The position numbers were made by a program, and so were the translations under genes. From positions 1 through 7,421 of the forward strand of contig SOKD01000145.1 of the NCBI GenBank assembly GCA_004376305.1: a stretch of DNA of 7,421 nt. Reading direction: 5' to 3'. Shown in pieces: positions 1-7,395 of this stretch. This DNA is from Candidatus Cloacimonadota bacterium. Lineage in GTDB: Bacteria; Hydrothermota; E44-bin80. Numbering within the stretch: the stretch's first letter is position 1; every line of letters begins with the position of its first letter. The notes beneath the pieces were generated by a model. The model was not told where the DNA came from, did no database searches, and was given only the letters and a program-made list of their open reading frames with translations.

Positions 1-2268
1 ACGGTTGTAAATGATCCTGCGATTGACCGGCCAACACCATGACCAGTTTGGATACAAACCAATACCGGTCGGGTCTTCAAGCCCTCTCCGAGCCATCATG
101 TTGCCATCCTCGTTGTAACTTCCCGAATAGAGCCAGTTTCCGCTCATGGTTGTTCCGTCATCTTTGAGTTTGGTGAAGTTTACCAGCAGTTTTCCCGCTG
201 TTAGATCATACCCATTGATCTCCTTCGCAACATCCTTGGGATCGGGATGCTCACCATAGGGCCAATGCAACTTTGTTACGGGATCGGGATACTTACCACC
301 TCTCTTCTTGTACAGGTCCTGAAGTTTGAGCATAATATTGCTCAGTATCCAGAGGTCATCTTTTGCATCTCCCGGTGGGTTCGCACCCTTATAGCGCCAC
401 TGCGCCCATCTTCCGCTGTTTGTAATACTTCCCTCTTTCTCAAATGAAGCAACAGCGGGGAGACGAAAGACCTCTGTTTTGATTTTCTTGGGATCCATCC
501 CCGGACCTTTCCAGAACGATGATGTTTCGGTATCCCACAGGTCAGCGGTAACCATCCAATCGAGGTTCTTCATTGCCAATCGCTCAAGGTTTGCATTGGG
601 ACCACCAACTGCTGGATTCTGCCCCATAATAATAAATCCTTTGACAGTACCCTTTTCCATCGCCTCGAATAAACGTATGTGGGAATAGTTGCCACCTGCT
701 TTGGGAAGGTAGTCAAATGCAAAATCATTGTCTTTTGTCGCAGCTTTACCCCAGAATGCTTTCAGAAGGCTGATTGCAAACTTCGGGTAATGCTTCCAGT
801 AATTAACGCTCTTTGCGTCTTTGGAGACAGGGGTACACCGCTTGAGATATGTTTCCAGATTTGTGTCAGTGGTTTTGGGAATCTTAAGATATCCTGGAAT
901 AATATGGAAGAGAAGACAATGGTCAGTTGAACCCTGCACATTGGATTCACCTCTCAAAGCATTGATACCTCCACCTGCAACTCCCATATTCCCCAGAAGC
1001 AACTGAAGCAATGCATAGCTCCTGACATTCTGCGTTCCATGCGTATGCTGTGTTGCCCCCATGGCGTACATAATCGTACCTGATTTCTCTCTCTTTCCCG
1101 TACTACAGTACATTTTGGCAACCTTAAGAAAAAGATCTTCGGGGCATCCCGTAATTTTGGAAACAGTAGCAGCATCATAACGAGCATAGTGTTGTTTCAT
1201 AAGCTGGAACACGCAGTCAGGATGCTTCAATGTCTTATCCTCTTTTGGAACACCTTTATCATCAAGCTGATATTTCCATGTTGCCTTATCATACTTCTGC
1301 TTCTTCTTGTCAAACCCAGAGAAATAACCATCACTAAAGGAGAAGCCTTCATGAATAATGTGAGCTGCATTGGTAAATTCGGCTACATACTCCTTATTGT
1401 ACCGTTTGTTTCTCAGGCAGTAATTGATCATTCCTCCGATGAAAGCAATGTCCGTTCCTGATCTCAACGGTGCATAGATATCCGCCTTTGATGATGTTCT
1501 GGTGAACCGAGGGTCGACACTGATAAGCGTTGCTCCCCTTTTCTTTGCCTCCATGATCCACTTGAAAGAGATGGGATGGTTCTCAGCAGCATTACTACCG
1601 ATAATAAAAATACAATCACTGTTCCTGAGATCAATCCAGTGATTGGTCATTGCACCTCTACCAAAACTCTCCGCCAGACTGGCGACTGTTGCAGAATGTC
1701 ATATACGTGCCTGATGTTCAAGGTAGACGATGCCGAGTGCCCGTGACATTTTTGAGTAGAGGTAGCATTCTTCATTATCAAGTGCAGCACCACCGAGTGC
1801 AGCGATTGCTTCGATCCTGTTTACGACTGTGCCGTCTTTGTCTTTCGTAATCCAGTACCTATCTCGCGTTTCCTTAATTCTCTTGGCAATCTGGCTCAGT
1901 GCCCAATCCCAGGTTTTTTCTTCCCATTTGTCAGAGTATTTTGCCCTGTAGTGAACCTTGGAAAGCCTTGCTGGGCTGCTAGCGATCTGTGCGAGCGCAG
2001 CACCTTTACTGCAGAGCGAGCCTTGATTTATCGGGTGGTCGGGATCACCTTCCGTATTGACAACCTTGCCTTCTTTTGCGGCTACAATAATACCGCATCC
2101 AACTCCACAGTACGGACATATTGTTGTTGTCTCTTTTGCGTACTTGATCTTGAACGGTTGTGCATACGTTGCCTGCGGCTTGAGAAGGCTCATGCCAAGA
2201 CCACCTAAAACTACACCAGCTGTCGTTGCACCGGATATCTTAATGAACGTTCTTCTCGACAACTCCAT
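1..2268 (-). CDS. fdnG: Formate dehydrogenase-N type catalytic (alpha) subunit, selenocysteine-containing, partial at the C-terminus
   Basis: Oxidises formate to CO2 at a Mo- or W-bis-MGD centre and passes electrons through a [4Fe-4S] cluster to partner subunits. Visible in order: a twin-arginine signal peptide (SRRTFIK at residues 4-10, hydrophobic 13-29, likely cleavage after ATYA, residue 36), so the enzyme acts outside the cytoplasm; cluster cysteines C51, C54, C58 and C86, with Lys88 in the electron-transfer position; in-frame TGA at codon 190 read as selenocysteine, followed by His191 and GRGAMTNHW (203-211); DPRFTRT (252-258); TQHTHGTQN (406-414); MGQNPA (548-553); SITNSGRW (614-621). 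I checked all codons down to base 1 and found no stop other than this TGA. Codons seen: 756; E. coli FdnG has about 1015, so roughly a quarter is missing to the left. Last gene of the mobA-fdhD-fdhE-fdnG cassette. The ATG is fixed by a strong RBS. Substrate and FDH-N subtype follow from family resemblance; Mo versus W cannot be told. Confidence 0.95.
1672..1701 (-). promoter_or_regulatory. Selenocysteine UGA codon plus bacterial SECIS hairpin in fdnG
   Basis: The TGA codon is at 1699-1701. After 14 nt the mRNA reads CGCCA-GUC-UGGCG (1684 down to 1672), a 5-bp stem closing a GUC loop. In bacteria SelB binds a hairpin just downstream of the UGA whose apical loop carries a GU, and the formate dehydrogenase SECIS elements are the classic cases; spacing and loop fit. 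The codon context (R-I-Sec-H, then TVASL) is the FdnG active-site context. The folding is by eye only. This implies selA, selB, selC and selD elsewhere in the genome. Confidence 0.88.
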
Positions 2269-2273
2269 CCTTA

Positions 2274-2282
2274 CACCTCCTT
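2274..2282 (-). promoter_or_regulatory. Strong ribosome binding site of fdnG
   Basis: Minus-strand AAGGAGGTG lies five bases before the ATG at 2266-2268. It is a near-perfect match to the anti-Shine-Dalgarno sequence, and it fixes the fdnG start so that the complete Tat signal is included. Confidence 0.85.
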
Positions 2283-2291
2283 TCGTCTTTT

Positions 2292-2328
2292 ATTATCTTT
2301 TGTAAGATAATTGTCTCTTCACCTCCTT
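2292..2328 (-). promoter_or_regulatory. Hairpin and second Shine-Dalgarno-like sequence in the fdhE-fdnG spacer
   Basis: In transcript order the 70-bp spacer holds a first AAGGAGGTG (2328-2320), then a perfect 8-bp hairpin ATTATCTT-ACAA-AAGATAAT (2311-2292), then the real fdnG RBS. The first SD has no good start codon at normal spacing. The hairpin is A+T-rich and lacks a following U-run, so it is not a convincing terminator. It could be an mRNA processing or stability element, or a standby ribosome site for the highly demanded structural gene; that role is inference. Confidence 0.5.
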
Positions 2329-2338
2329 CCATCAAATA

Positions 2339-3205
2339 TTAAAATTTTTTATATCCTTCCTTTTCTGCAAGAGTATCCAGAAAGATCGTCATGAGATCTT
2401 CTGCTTCAAAAATAGTTTTCTCATCCTTACTTCTCTTTCGTTCATCCACGGTTTTTATATATCCTTTACACTCATCGCAAACATCAACCCGATAGGAACT
2501 CTTTTCTCCAAGGTAAAAATAGCGAAGCGAGTCCTGGTTCTCGTTATCGCAGAAGGGACACTTAATTCTCCGAAACACCCATTCCGTTCCGCAGAGTGGA
2601 CACCATAACAGCCTGCGCCCTACCTCCTTTTCGAACTTCGCCATAGCAGCCGCAGTCCCACAAACGGGACAGCTTCCCTTCTTCCATTTATAATCTTCCA
2701 TGAAGCTCTGCTTCTCTGCGGCACAGAGTTCAAAAATCGGTTTATAAACGGAAAAGGCAATAGAATAAAGAAGTTCCCTATTAATGCCAATCTTTTTTGA
2801 AATAGATGAAAAATATTTCTGGTTGCTCGTTGCCACATTCTTCTGCAATTTCATGAAGTCTATTTTTCCATTCTTAATTGCCTTCATAAATTTCGATAAT
2901 GATTGTTTGTTTCCACTTCCAAATGTTGCTCTTATTTCACATATTTTTTTGAAAATGTCAAGCAGAAAATCCCTGTCGATCACAATTTTTGAAAAATCAG
3001 CAACAGACTCTCCTCTTTTGAGTTTCTCTTTGCTGGCACCGGTGAACGCAGGCGATATCTTTATTTTTTTCTTTGCTTTTCTCTTAACATCAAGCCCAAA
3101 TATGAAAACCTGTTCAATATTGGAAAGAGATCCCTTTTCAAACTGTTTGGACTCCCGTACATTTTTCATTCCCTTTTTTATCTGTCCAATGGTCGTAAAT
3201 GACAT
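2339..3205 (-). CDS. fdhE: Formate dehydrogenase accessory protein FdhE
   Basis: FdhE is a cytoplasmic accessory protein needed for assembly of Tat-exported formate dehydrogenases in enterobacteria, where it interacts with the catalytic subunit. This 288-aa product (E. coli FdhE is about 309 aa) has a helical, lysine-rich N-terminal part and a C-terminal metal-binding part with four CxxC motifs: CPVC (C179, C182), CPLC (C202, C205), CPFC (C216, C219) and CDEC (C243, C246), the family's paired rubredoxin-like knuckles. An upstream ATG at 3227-3229 would add 8 residues but has no RBS, while the ATG at 3203-3205 has AGGAG five bases before it; I chose the latter. It starts 8 bp after the fdhD stop, so the two are probably translationally coupled, and it is followed after 70 bp by its likely client fdnG. 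Sequence outside the Cys region is divergent, as is common in this family. Confidence 0.9.
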   Translation of the reverse strand: MSFTTIGQIKKGMKNVRESKQFEKGSLSNIEQVFIFGLDVKRKAKKKIKISPAFTGASKEKLKRGESVADFSKIVIDRDFLLDIFKKICEIRATFGSGNKQSLSKFMKAIKNGKIDFMKLQKNVATSNQKYFSSISKKIGINRELLYSIAFSVYKPIFELCAAEKQSFMEDYKWKKGSCPVCGTAAAMAKFEKEVGRRLLWCPLCGTEWVFRRIKCPFCDNENQDSLRYFYLGEKSSYRVDVCDECKGYIKTVDERKRSKDEKTIFEAEDLMTIFLDTLAEKEGYKKF

Positions 3206-3210
3206 ATATA

Positions 3211-3215
3211 CTCCT
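3211..3215 (-). promoter_or_regulatory. RBS of fdhE overlapping the fdhD stop codon
   Basis: Minus-strand AGGAG sits five bases before the ATG at 3203-3205 and overlaps the fdhD TAG (3214-3216). It decides between the two possible fdhE starts and suggests coupling to fdhD translation. Confidence 0.65.
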
Positions 3216-3993
3216 ACACTATCCGCCATGTTGAGGTATAGATATTCATCCTCTTACCCCGCACAAAACCAGCTATGGTTAAATCGATTTCATTTGCCAT
3301 CTTGATTGCAAGATTTGTTGGCGCAGATTTCGATGCGATAACCGGAATCCCCACTGCTCCTCCCTTCCGTACTATCTCAGAGGTAATGCGCCCACTGGTG
3401 AGCAATAGTGCATCATTACACGGAATATCGGAGAGAAAACATTCCCCGAGTATTTTATCAATTGCGTTATGTCGTCCTATATCCTCTCGAAAAAACAGAA
3501 TTTTTCCATCTTGAACCAGCGACGACGAATGCACTCCCCCTGTTTCTTTAAAGTGCTGAGACGTTTGTGTCATCTGTTTCATACTATCAATAATTATGGA
3601 ACGTTGGAATTTTTTTCTGGATGTTATTTTTTTGAAACGGGCATAATCCTGTGCTCTATAGAAACTCACTCCACCACAGCAGCCAGATGTTATAAGCCGT
3701 GTTGATGATAATTGTTTGGGATCATTTCCGTTGTTTTTTACAGTAATATTAACAACACCTTTACCCTCATAAAAACGGATTGACTCAATATTATTTTTAT
3801 CCCTGATAACTCCTTCTGAAACGAGAAATCCAATCGCAAGTTGCTCAGGAAAAGAAGGTGTGTACAGTAAAGTGACGAGTTCCTCCCCATTTAAGAATAT
3901 GGTAAGTGGCTCCTCTACAGTAACAGGTTCACTGACCTTTTCCCCCTTACCATTACAAATTCTAACAATATCGAAATGCTCAATTCTTGACAT
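3214..3993 (-). CDS. fdhD: Formate dehydrogenase sulfurtransferase FdhD
   Basis: FdhD binds the bis-MGD cofactor and carries sulfur from the cysteine desulfurase IscS to it, a step required for formate dehydrogenase activity. The 259-aa product shows EEPLTIFLNG (27-36), LAIGFLVSEGVI (52-63), a cysteine motif TSGCCGG with C105 and C106, TGGVH (151-155), REDIGRHNAIDK (169-180), a LLTSGRITSEIV segment (197-208), SKSAPTNLA (221-229) and a GFVRG-NIYT ending, all in family order. E. coli FdhD carries its two cysteines as CxxC; here they are adjacent. The start is uncertain: ATG 3991-3993 (chosen, fits family length, overlaps the mobA end by 14 bp), ATG 4018-4020 or GTG 4024-4026. None has a clear Shine-Dalgarno sequence, so translation probably depends on ribosomes finishing mobA. 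It ends 8 bp before fdhE. Confidence 0.94.
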   Translation of the reverse strand: MSRIEHFDIVRICNGKGEKVSEPVTVEEPLTIFLNGEELVTLLYTPSFPEQLAIGFLVSEGVIRDKNNIESIRFYEGKGVVNITVKNNGNDPKQLSSTRLITSGCCGGVSFYRAQDYARFKKITSRKKFQRSIIIDSMKQMTQTSQHFKETGGVHSSSLVQDGKILFFREDIGRHNAIDKILGECFLSDIPCNDALLLTSGRITSEIVRKGGAVGIPVIASKSAPTNLAIKMANEIDLTIAGFVRGKRMNIYTSTWRIV

Positions 3994-4579
3994 TTTCAAG
4001 TATAGCCAGTGCTTTTTCATAATCACCGGGTGTGTTTATGTTAAAAAACATGTTATCGCCGAATGGTGCAATCTCCTCTTCGCTTATGTACTGAGTGGAG
4101 AGTTTCTCAAGAAGTGCATGAACACTTAATTCGCTTTTATTAATAGCATTTCTGATTTTCTCCGCTGCGCTTTTACTGTAGAGAGCATGCAATGGCTCTG
4201 CACGTCCACGAAAAAAAGGAGCCACCACATCATATGAACCCTCTACCCTATCGATCATCCAGGTAATCAGCTGAGTGCTCAGGAATGGCATATCGCAAGC
4301 GAAAACAAATACATAATCAGAATTCGCGTGCTCAAGTGCAGTATAAATTCCACCCAGCGGTCCCTTTTCCGGAAAGACATCGCTGATACACCGGATATTG
4401 ATATTGTTACAAGGAAAGCTCGCATTCGCAACAAGAAAAATCTCATCAAAAACGCAACAAAGCCTGGAATGAACTGCATCCAGCATACATGAATTCTTGA
4501 AATGTAAGAATGATTTGTTTGTCCCAATTCTTTTGCTTTTTCCACCCACCAAAATTGCTGCTTCGACCTTTTTCCTCAA
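3980..4579 (-). CDS. mobA: Molybdenum cofactor guanylyltransferase MobA
   Basis: MobA transfers GMP from GTP to Mo-molybdopterin, giving the guanine dinucleotide cofactor used by DMSO-reductase family enzymes such as formate dehydrogenase. The 199-aa cytoplasmic protein (E. coli MobA is 194 aa) has the nucleotidyltransferase P-loop LVGGKSKRIGTNK (10-22), GPLGGI (73-78), metal-binding CDMPFL with D96 (95-100), PLHALY (129-134) and FFNINTPGDY (178-187). The P-loop has Asn21 where most MobA proteins have Asp before the Lys, and Ile18 for the usual Met. The start is TTG (4577-4579) with GGAGG four bases upstream; the nearby ATG and GTG run into a TGA in their frame. It is the first gene of the formate dehydrogenase cassette, lies downstream of a promoter candidate, and overlaps fdhD. 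A related nucleotidyltransferase (MocA-like) is less likely given the FDH context and motifs. Confidence 0.92.
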   Translation of the reverse strand: MRKKVEAAILVGGKSKRIGTNKSFLHFKNSCMLDAVHSRLCCVFDEIFLVANASFPCNNINIRCISDVFPEKGPLGGIYTALEHANSDYVFVFACDMPFLSTQLITWMIDRVEGSYDVVAPFFRGRAEPLHALYSKSAAEKIRNAINKSELSVHALLEKLSTQYISEEEIAPFGDNMFFNINTPGDYEKALAILENVKN

Positions 4580-4583
4580 CGCA

Positions 4584-4588
4584 CCTCC
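4584..4588 (-). promoter_or_regulatory. RBS of mobA supporting a TTG start
   Basis: Minus-strand GGAGG lies four bases before TTG at 4577-4579. The ATG overlapping it (4589-4591) opens a frame that stops after four codons, so TTG is the only workable start. Confidence 0.6.
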
Positions 4589-4606
4589 ATTTACTACAAT
4601 TTTAGT

Positions 4607-4635
4607 ACTGTATAATAAATAATTCTAATTGTCAA
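4607..4635 (-). promoter_or_regulatory. Probable sigma70-type promoter of the mobA-fdhD-fdhE-fdnG operon
   Basis: A perfect -35 box TTGACA (4635-4630) is followed after 17 bp by TACAGT (4612-4607), a 4/6 match to TATAAT; TATACA at 15 bp spacing overlaps it. The spacer is very A+T-rich and transcription would begin close to 4600, leaving a leader of about 20 nt with the mobA RBS. A 10-bp palindrome GAAAATTTTC (4647-4656) lies just upstream and could be an operator, but that is speculative. Confidence 0.55.
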
Positions 4636-4651
4636 CACTTTTTTGTGAAAA

Positions 4652-4689
4652 TTTTCTCAATGTAGTAGCTGATGCCTGCTACGAGAAAA
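4652..4689 (-). terminator. Weak terminator candidate after fusA
   Basis: Downstream of the fusA stop the transcript can fold as TTTTCTC-GTAGC, an 8-nt loop, GCTAC, a six-base one-sided bulge, then GAGAAAA: 12 paired bases in two helices. It is followed by only four T residues and is A+T-rich, so termination would be leaky at best. Its position between fusA and the mobA promoter fits an operon boundary. Pairing was found by eye. Confidence 0.35.
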
Positions 4690-4734
4690 CACTGCAAGTT
4701 CTTGATTTGACAAAGTTAACGGGGTATGTTGCTT

Positions 4735-6813
4735 CTAATATCCGCGGATCTTGCGCAGGATAACTTCCTGAAGAGTATCAGGAACAAAATTATAATTACT
4801 GAATTCCATTGAGCTCGTCGCTCTGCCCTGTGAAAGAGAGCGAAGGGTTGTGGCGTAACCGAACATCTCTGCAAGAGGTACAAGAACATCAATAATTCTG
4901 CAACCTTCCCTGTGATCCATTCCGAGAACTCGAGCTCTTCTGCCCTGTATATCCTTCATGATCTCTCCCGTGTATGCTTCCGGAGAAACAATCTCTAATT
5001 TCATGATTGGTTCTAAAAGTACCGGAGAAGCATTTTCTGTTGCCTTATAAAAAGCAATCGAGCTTGCTCTCATAAAAGCAATATCAGATGAATCAACAGA
5101 ATGAAATGACCCATCTAAAAGCGTTGCTTTAATATCTATAACAGGAAACCCGGCAAGGACACCATTCTCCATCGCCTCAATAATTCCTTTCTGTATCGCA
5201 GATATAAACTCCTTGGGAATGACACCATACTTCGATTTATCTTCAAAGATAACACCTCCTTCTCTCCTGAGAGGTTCAATCTGGAGTTTTACATGTGCAT
5301 AAAGACCCTTACCGCCCGTTTGCCGGACAAATTTCTCTTCAATAACCTTCATTTCCCTGATGGTTTCTTTGTACGCAACCTGAGGATTGCCAACATGCGC
5401 TTTGACCCCGAACTCCCGTATCATTCGCGTAAGGAGAATCTCAAGGTGAAGCTCACCCATCCCTGATATAATCCTCTGTCCCGTTTCCTCATCAAATTTC
5501 ACCTCAAATGTGGGATCTTCATCATGTAATGCCTGTAGTGTTGTATCTAACTTAAGAGAATCCTTTTGAGATGTTGGTTCAATAGCAACAGATATTACCG
5601 GCTTGGGAAACGTGGGGGATTGGAAGATAATGGGATGTTCTTTCGTGGAAAGCGTATGTCCTGTGCGTGCTTCCTTTAATCCAACAAATGCTGCAATGTT
5701 ACCGCACGTTAGCTGGTCAATTTGTGTCCGTTTGTTTGCATGCATAAGGAGAATTCGGTTTATCCGTTCGTGCTTCTTTAGATTTGAATTGTAAACGGCT
5801 TTCCCTGTTTTTATCGTACCAGAGTATGCCCGTACAAATGCTAATTTCCCTACATGCACATCTGTAGCTATCTTGAAAACGATTGCTGAGAAGGGTCCTT
5901 CTTTATCTGCAAATCGTTTTTCTTGTTTTTCCGTCTCAGGATTCATTCCTTTAATTGGTGGAATATCAAGCGGGGAAGGGAGAAAATCTATTACGGCATC
6001 CATGATCTTTTGAATACCTTTATTTTTGAGAGCGGATCCACAGAGTACGGGTTGTATGCTGTTTTGCAATGTTCCTGCTCTTAAAGCGCGAAGAATTTCA
6101 TCTGTGGTGATCTCTGTTTCTTCTATAAACTTTTTCGTAATAATCTCATCGAAATCGGTGAGCTTTTCTATCATAATATCTCGATAATGGTCCGCCATCT
6201 CACGAAGGTCCTCGGGTATCTCCTCTTCATAGCAATTAAGACCCCACTGTTCTTTCTCCCACTTCACGACTTTCATTCGAATGAGGTCAATAATACCCTC
6301 AAATGTCTCTTCCTTTCCGAAAGGAATCTGAATCAGCACCGGAACCCCTGATAATCGTTCCTTTATCATTTCTGTTGTTCTATAAAAATCAGCTCCTGTT
6401 CGATCCATTTTGTTTATAAAAGAAATCCTTGGTATAGTGTACTTATCTGCCTGTCGCCAGACAGTTTCAGATTGTGGCTCTACGCCTTCAACTGCACTGA
6501 ACACGACAATAGCTCCATCAAGAACCATAAGAGAGCGTTCAACTTCAATCGTAAAATCAACATGACCTGGAGTATCAATAATATTAATCTGCGTTTCCTT
6601 CCAGATGCACGTTGTTGCAGCAGATGTTATGGTAATTCCTCGTTCTCGTTCCTGATCCATCCAATCCATTGTAGCTGATCCTTCATCCACCTCTCCCACC
6701 CTGTGAACTTTTCCTGTATAGAATAGAATGCGTTCCGTGGTTGTCGTTTTCCCCGCATCAATATGAGCCATTATTCCAATGTTACGTATCTGCTTAAGAG
6801 AATATTCTTTCAT
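4735..6813 (-). CDS. fusA: Translation elongation factor G
   Basis: EF-G is the GTPase that drives tRNA-mRNA translocation on the ribosome and, with RRF, ribosome recycling. At 692 aa it is full length (E. coli 704). G domain: P-loop AHIDAGKT (16-23), switch I RGITIT (58-63, Thr61), DTPGH (80-84), NKMD (134-137), GSALKN (259-264). Domain II follows at about 305-400, domain III includes GMGELHLE (451-458), domain IV has GGKGLYAHV (500-508) and the decoding-site tip loop with His571 in FHSVDSSD (570-577), and domain V begins near EPIMKLE (601-607). The domain IV motif differs from the usual GG-GQYGHV at Gln (Leu503 here... by alignment the residue before Tyr505) and at Gly (Ala506). Location after rpsG marks it as the main str-operon EF-G rather than a stand-alone paralogue. 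The ATG at 6811-6813 has no visible Shine-Dalgarno sequence. tuf does not follow it, unlike in E. coli. Confidence 0.98.
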   Translation of the reverse strand: MKEYSLKQIRNIGIMAHIDAGKTTTTERILFYTGKVHRVGEVDEGSATMDWMDQERERGITITSAATTCIWKETQINIIDTPGHVDFTIEVERSLMVLDGAIVVFSAVEGVEPQSETVWRQADKYTIPRISFINKMDRTGADFYRTTEMIKERLSGVPVLIQIPFGKEETFEGIIDLIRMKVVKWEKEQWGLNCYEEEIPEDLREMADHYRDIMIEKLTDFDEIITKKFIEETEITTDEILRALRAGTLQNSIQPVLCGSALKNKGIQKIMDAVIDFLPSPLDIPPIKGMNPETEKQEKRFADKEGPFSAIVFKIATDVHVGKLAFVRAYSGTIKTGKAVYNSNLKKHERINRILLMHANKRTQIDQLTCGNIAAFVGLKEARTGHTLSTKEHPIIFQSPTFPKPVISVAIEPTSQKDSLKLDTTLQALHDEDPTFEVKFDEETGQRIISGMGELHLEILLTRMIREFGVKAHVGNPQVAYKETIREMKVIEEKFVRQTGGKGLYAHVKLQIEPLRREGGVIFEDKSKYGVIPKEFISAIQKGIIEAMENGVLAGFPVIDIKATLLDGSFHSVDSSDIAFMRASSIAFYKATENASPVLLEPIMKLEIVSPEAYTGEIMKDIQGRRARVLGMDHREGCRIIDVLVPLAEMFGYATTLRSLSQGRATSSMEFSNYNFVPDTLQEVILRKIRGY

Positions 6814-6840
6814 CTGTAAATTGAGTACCCGTACGGTTTA

Positions 6841-6878
6841 AACAAGCAATCGCAGGCTTAAGCCTGCGGAAACTTGTT
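6841..6878 (-). repeat. Palindromic hairpin in the rpsG-fusA spacer
   Basis: An 18-nt perfect palindrome, CGCAGGCTTAAGCCTGCG (6851-6868), is enclosed by a 6-bp outer stem AACAAG/CTTGTT (6841-6846 and 6873-6878) separated by a 4x4 internal loop. The inner arm folds as a G+C-rich 7-bp stem closed by a TTAA loop, which is striking in A+T-rich surroundings. The 3' side lacks a U-run, so it is not a standard terminator. It resembles the dispersed intergenic palindromes (REP or MITE-like) seen in many bacteria, but could also be a cis-acting control element of the str operon. Only one copy is present in this window. Confidence 0.75.
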
Positions 6879-6921
6879 CTTGGTTCTTTTTCGTTTATCT
6901 ACATGCTGATACTCGATTGCT

Positions 6922-7392
6922 TTACCACCTAAAGTGAGCAAAAGCCTTATTTGCCTCTGCCATTTTATGTGTATCTTCCTTTCTCTTTATTGCAACACCC
7001 TGATTATTACTTGCATCAACCAGTTCCATCGCCAATTTCTCTTTCATTGAATGTCCACTTCGTGACCTGGCTGCAGTAACAATCCACCGAATTGCAAGAG
7101 TTGTACGCCTATCCTGTCGCACTTCCATTGGAACCTGATAGGTTGCTCCCCCAACTCTTCTCGGGCGAACTTCCACTTTCGGCAAAACATTTTGTATTGC
7201 CTTCTCAAGTATACCTACCCCGTTTTTTCCTGTCTTGTCGCCAATAATCTCAATAGCACCCTCAACTATTTTTTCTGAGATGCTTTTCTTCCCGCTCTTC
7301 ATCATATTATTGATCAGTCCTGCAACCAGCAAGCTGTTGTGCCGTGGATCAGGCGCAATCGTTCTTCTTTCGGGTCTCCTCCTTCTTGGCAT
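6922..7392 (-). CDS. rpsG: 30S ribosomal protein S7
   Basis: S7 is a primary 16S rRNA binding protein that nucleates assembly of the 30S head and lies near the E site and mRNA exit. The 156-aa product is full length with the usual layout: a basic N-terminal arm ([10 protein letters not shown]), [20 protein letters not shown] (15-34), the beta-hairpin region with [18 protein letters not shown], and a C-terminal segment ending KAFAHFRW. The ATG at 7390-7392 follows a perfect AAGGAGGA. It precedes fusA by 108 bp, as in the str operon, so rpsL is expected just beyond the right edge. In E. coli S7 also acts as the translational repressor of its operon; whether that applies here cannot be seen. Confidence 0.98.
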   Translation of the reverse strand: MPRRRRPERRTIAPDPRHNSLLVAGLINNMMKSGKKSISEKIVEGAIEIIGDKTGKNGVGILEKAIQNVLPKVEVRPRRVGGATYQVPMEVRQDRRTTLAIRWIVTAARSRSGHSMKEKLAMELVDASNNQGVAIKRKEDTHKMAEANKAFAHFRW

Positions 7393-7395
7393 TAT

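Noticed and set aside
1699..2268. A 189-aa stand-alone truncated oxidoreductase, or a nonsense-mutated pseudogene
   Set aside because: The frame continues intact to base 1 with conserved FdnG sequence, and the stop is TGA at the known Sec position with a SECIS hairpin.
247..2305. Several 60-90 aa open frames on both strands within fdnG
   Set aside because: All lie in other frames of a gene whose motifs continue through the whole region; none shows a convincing RBS or family signature.
2240..2332. 30-codon frame starting ATG at 2330-2332 and overlapping the fdnG start
   Set aside because: No ribosome binding site precedes it, and its composition is explained by the two SD sequences and hairpin it contains.
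2784..3305. 173-aa open frame on the plus strand
   Set aside because: It is antisense to fdhE and the fdhD end, has no RBS or recognisable domain, and reads as a shadow of strongly supported genes.
4695..4725. FNR/CRP-like site near TTGATTTGACAAAG upstream of the FDH operon
   Set aside because: Only the left half-site matches (TTGAT); the right half does not resemble ATCAA, so an oxygen-responsive operator is not supported.
6841..6878. Intrinsic terminator between rpsG and fusA
   Set aside because: The hairpin is followed by TTAAACCG with no U-run, and a full stop before fusA would be unlikely in a str operon.
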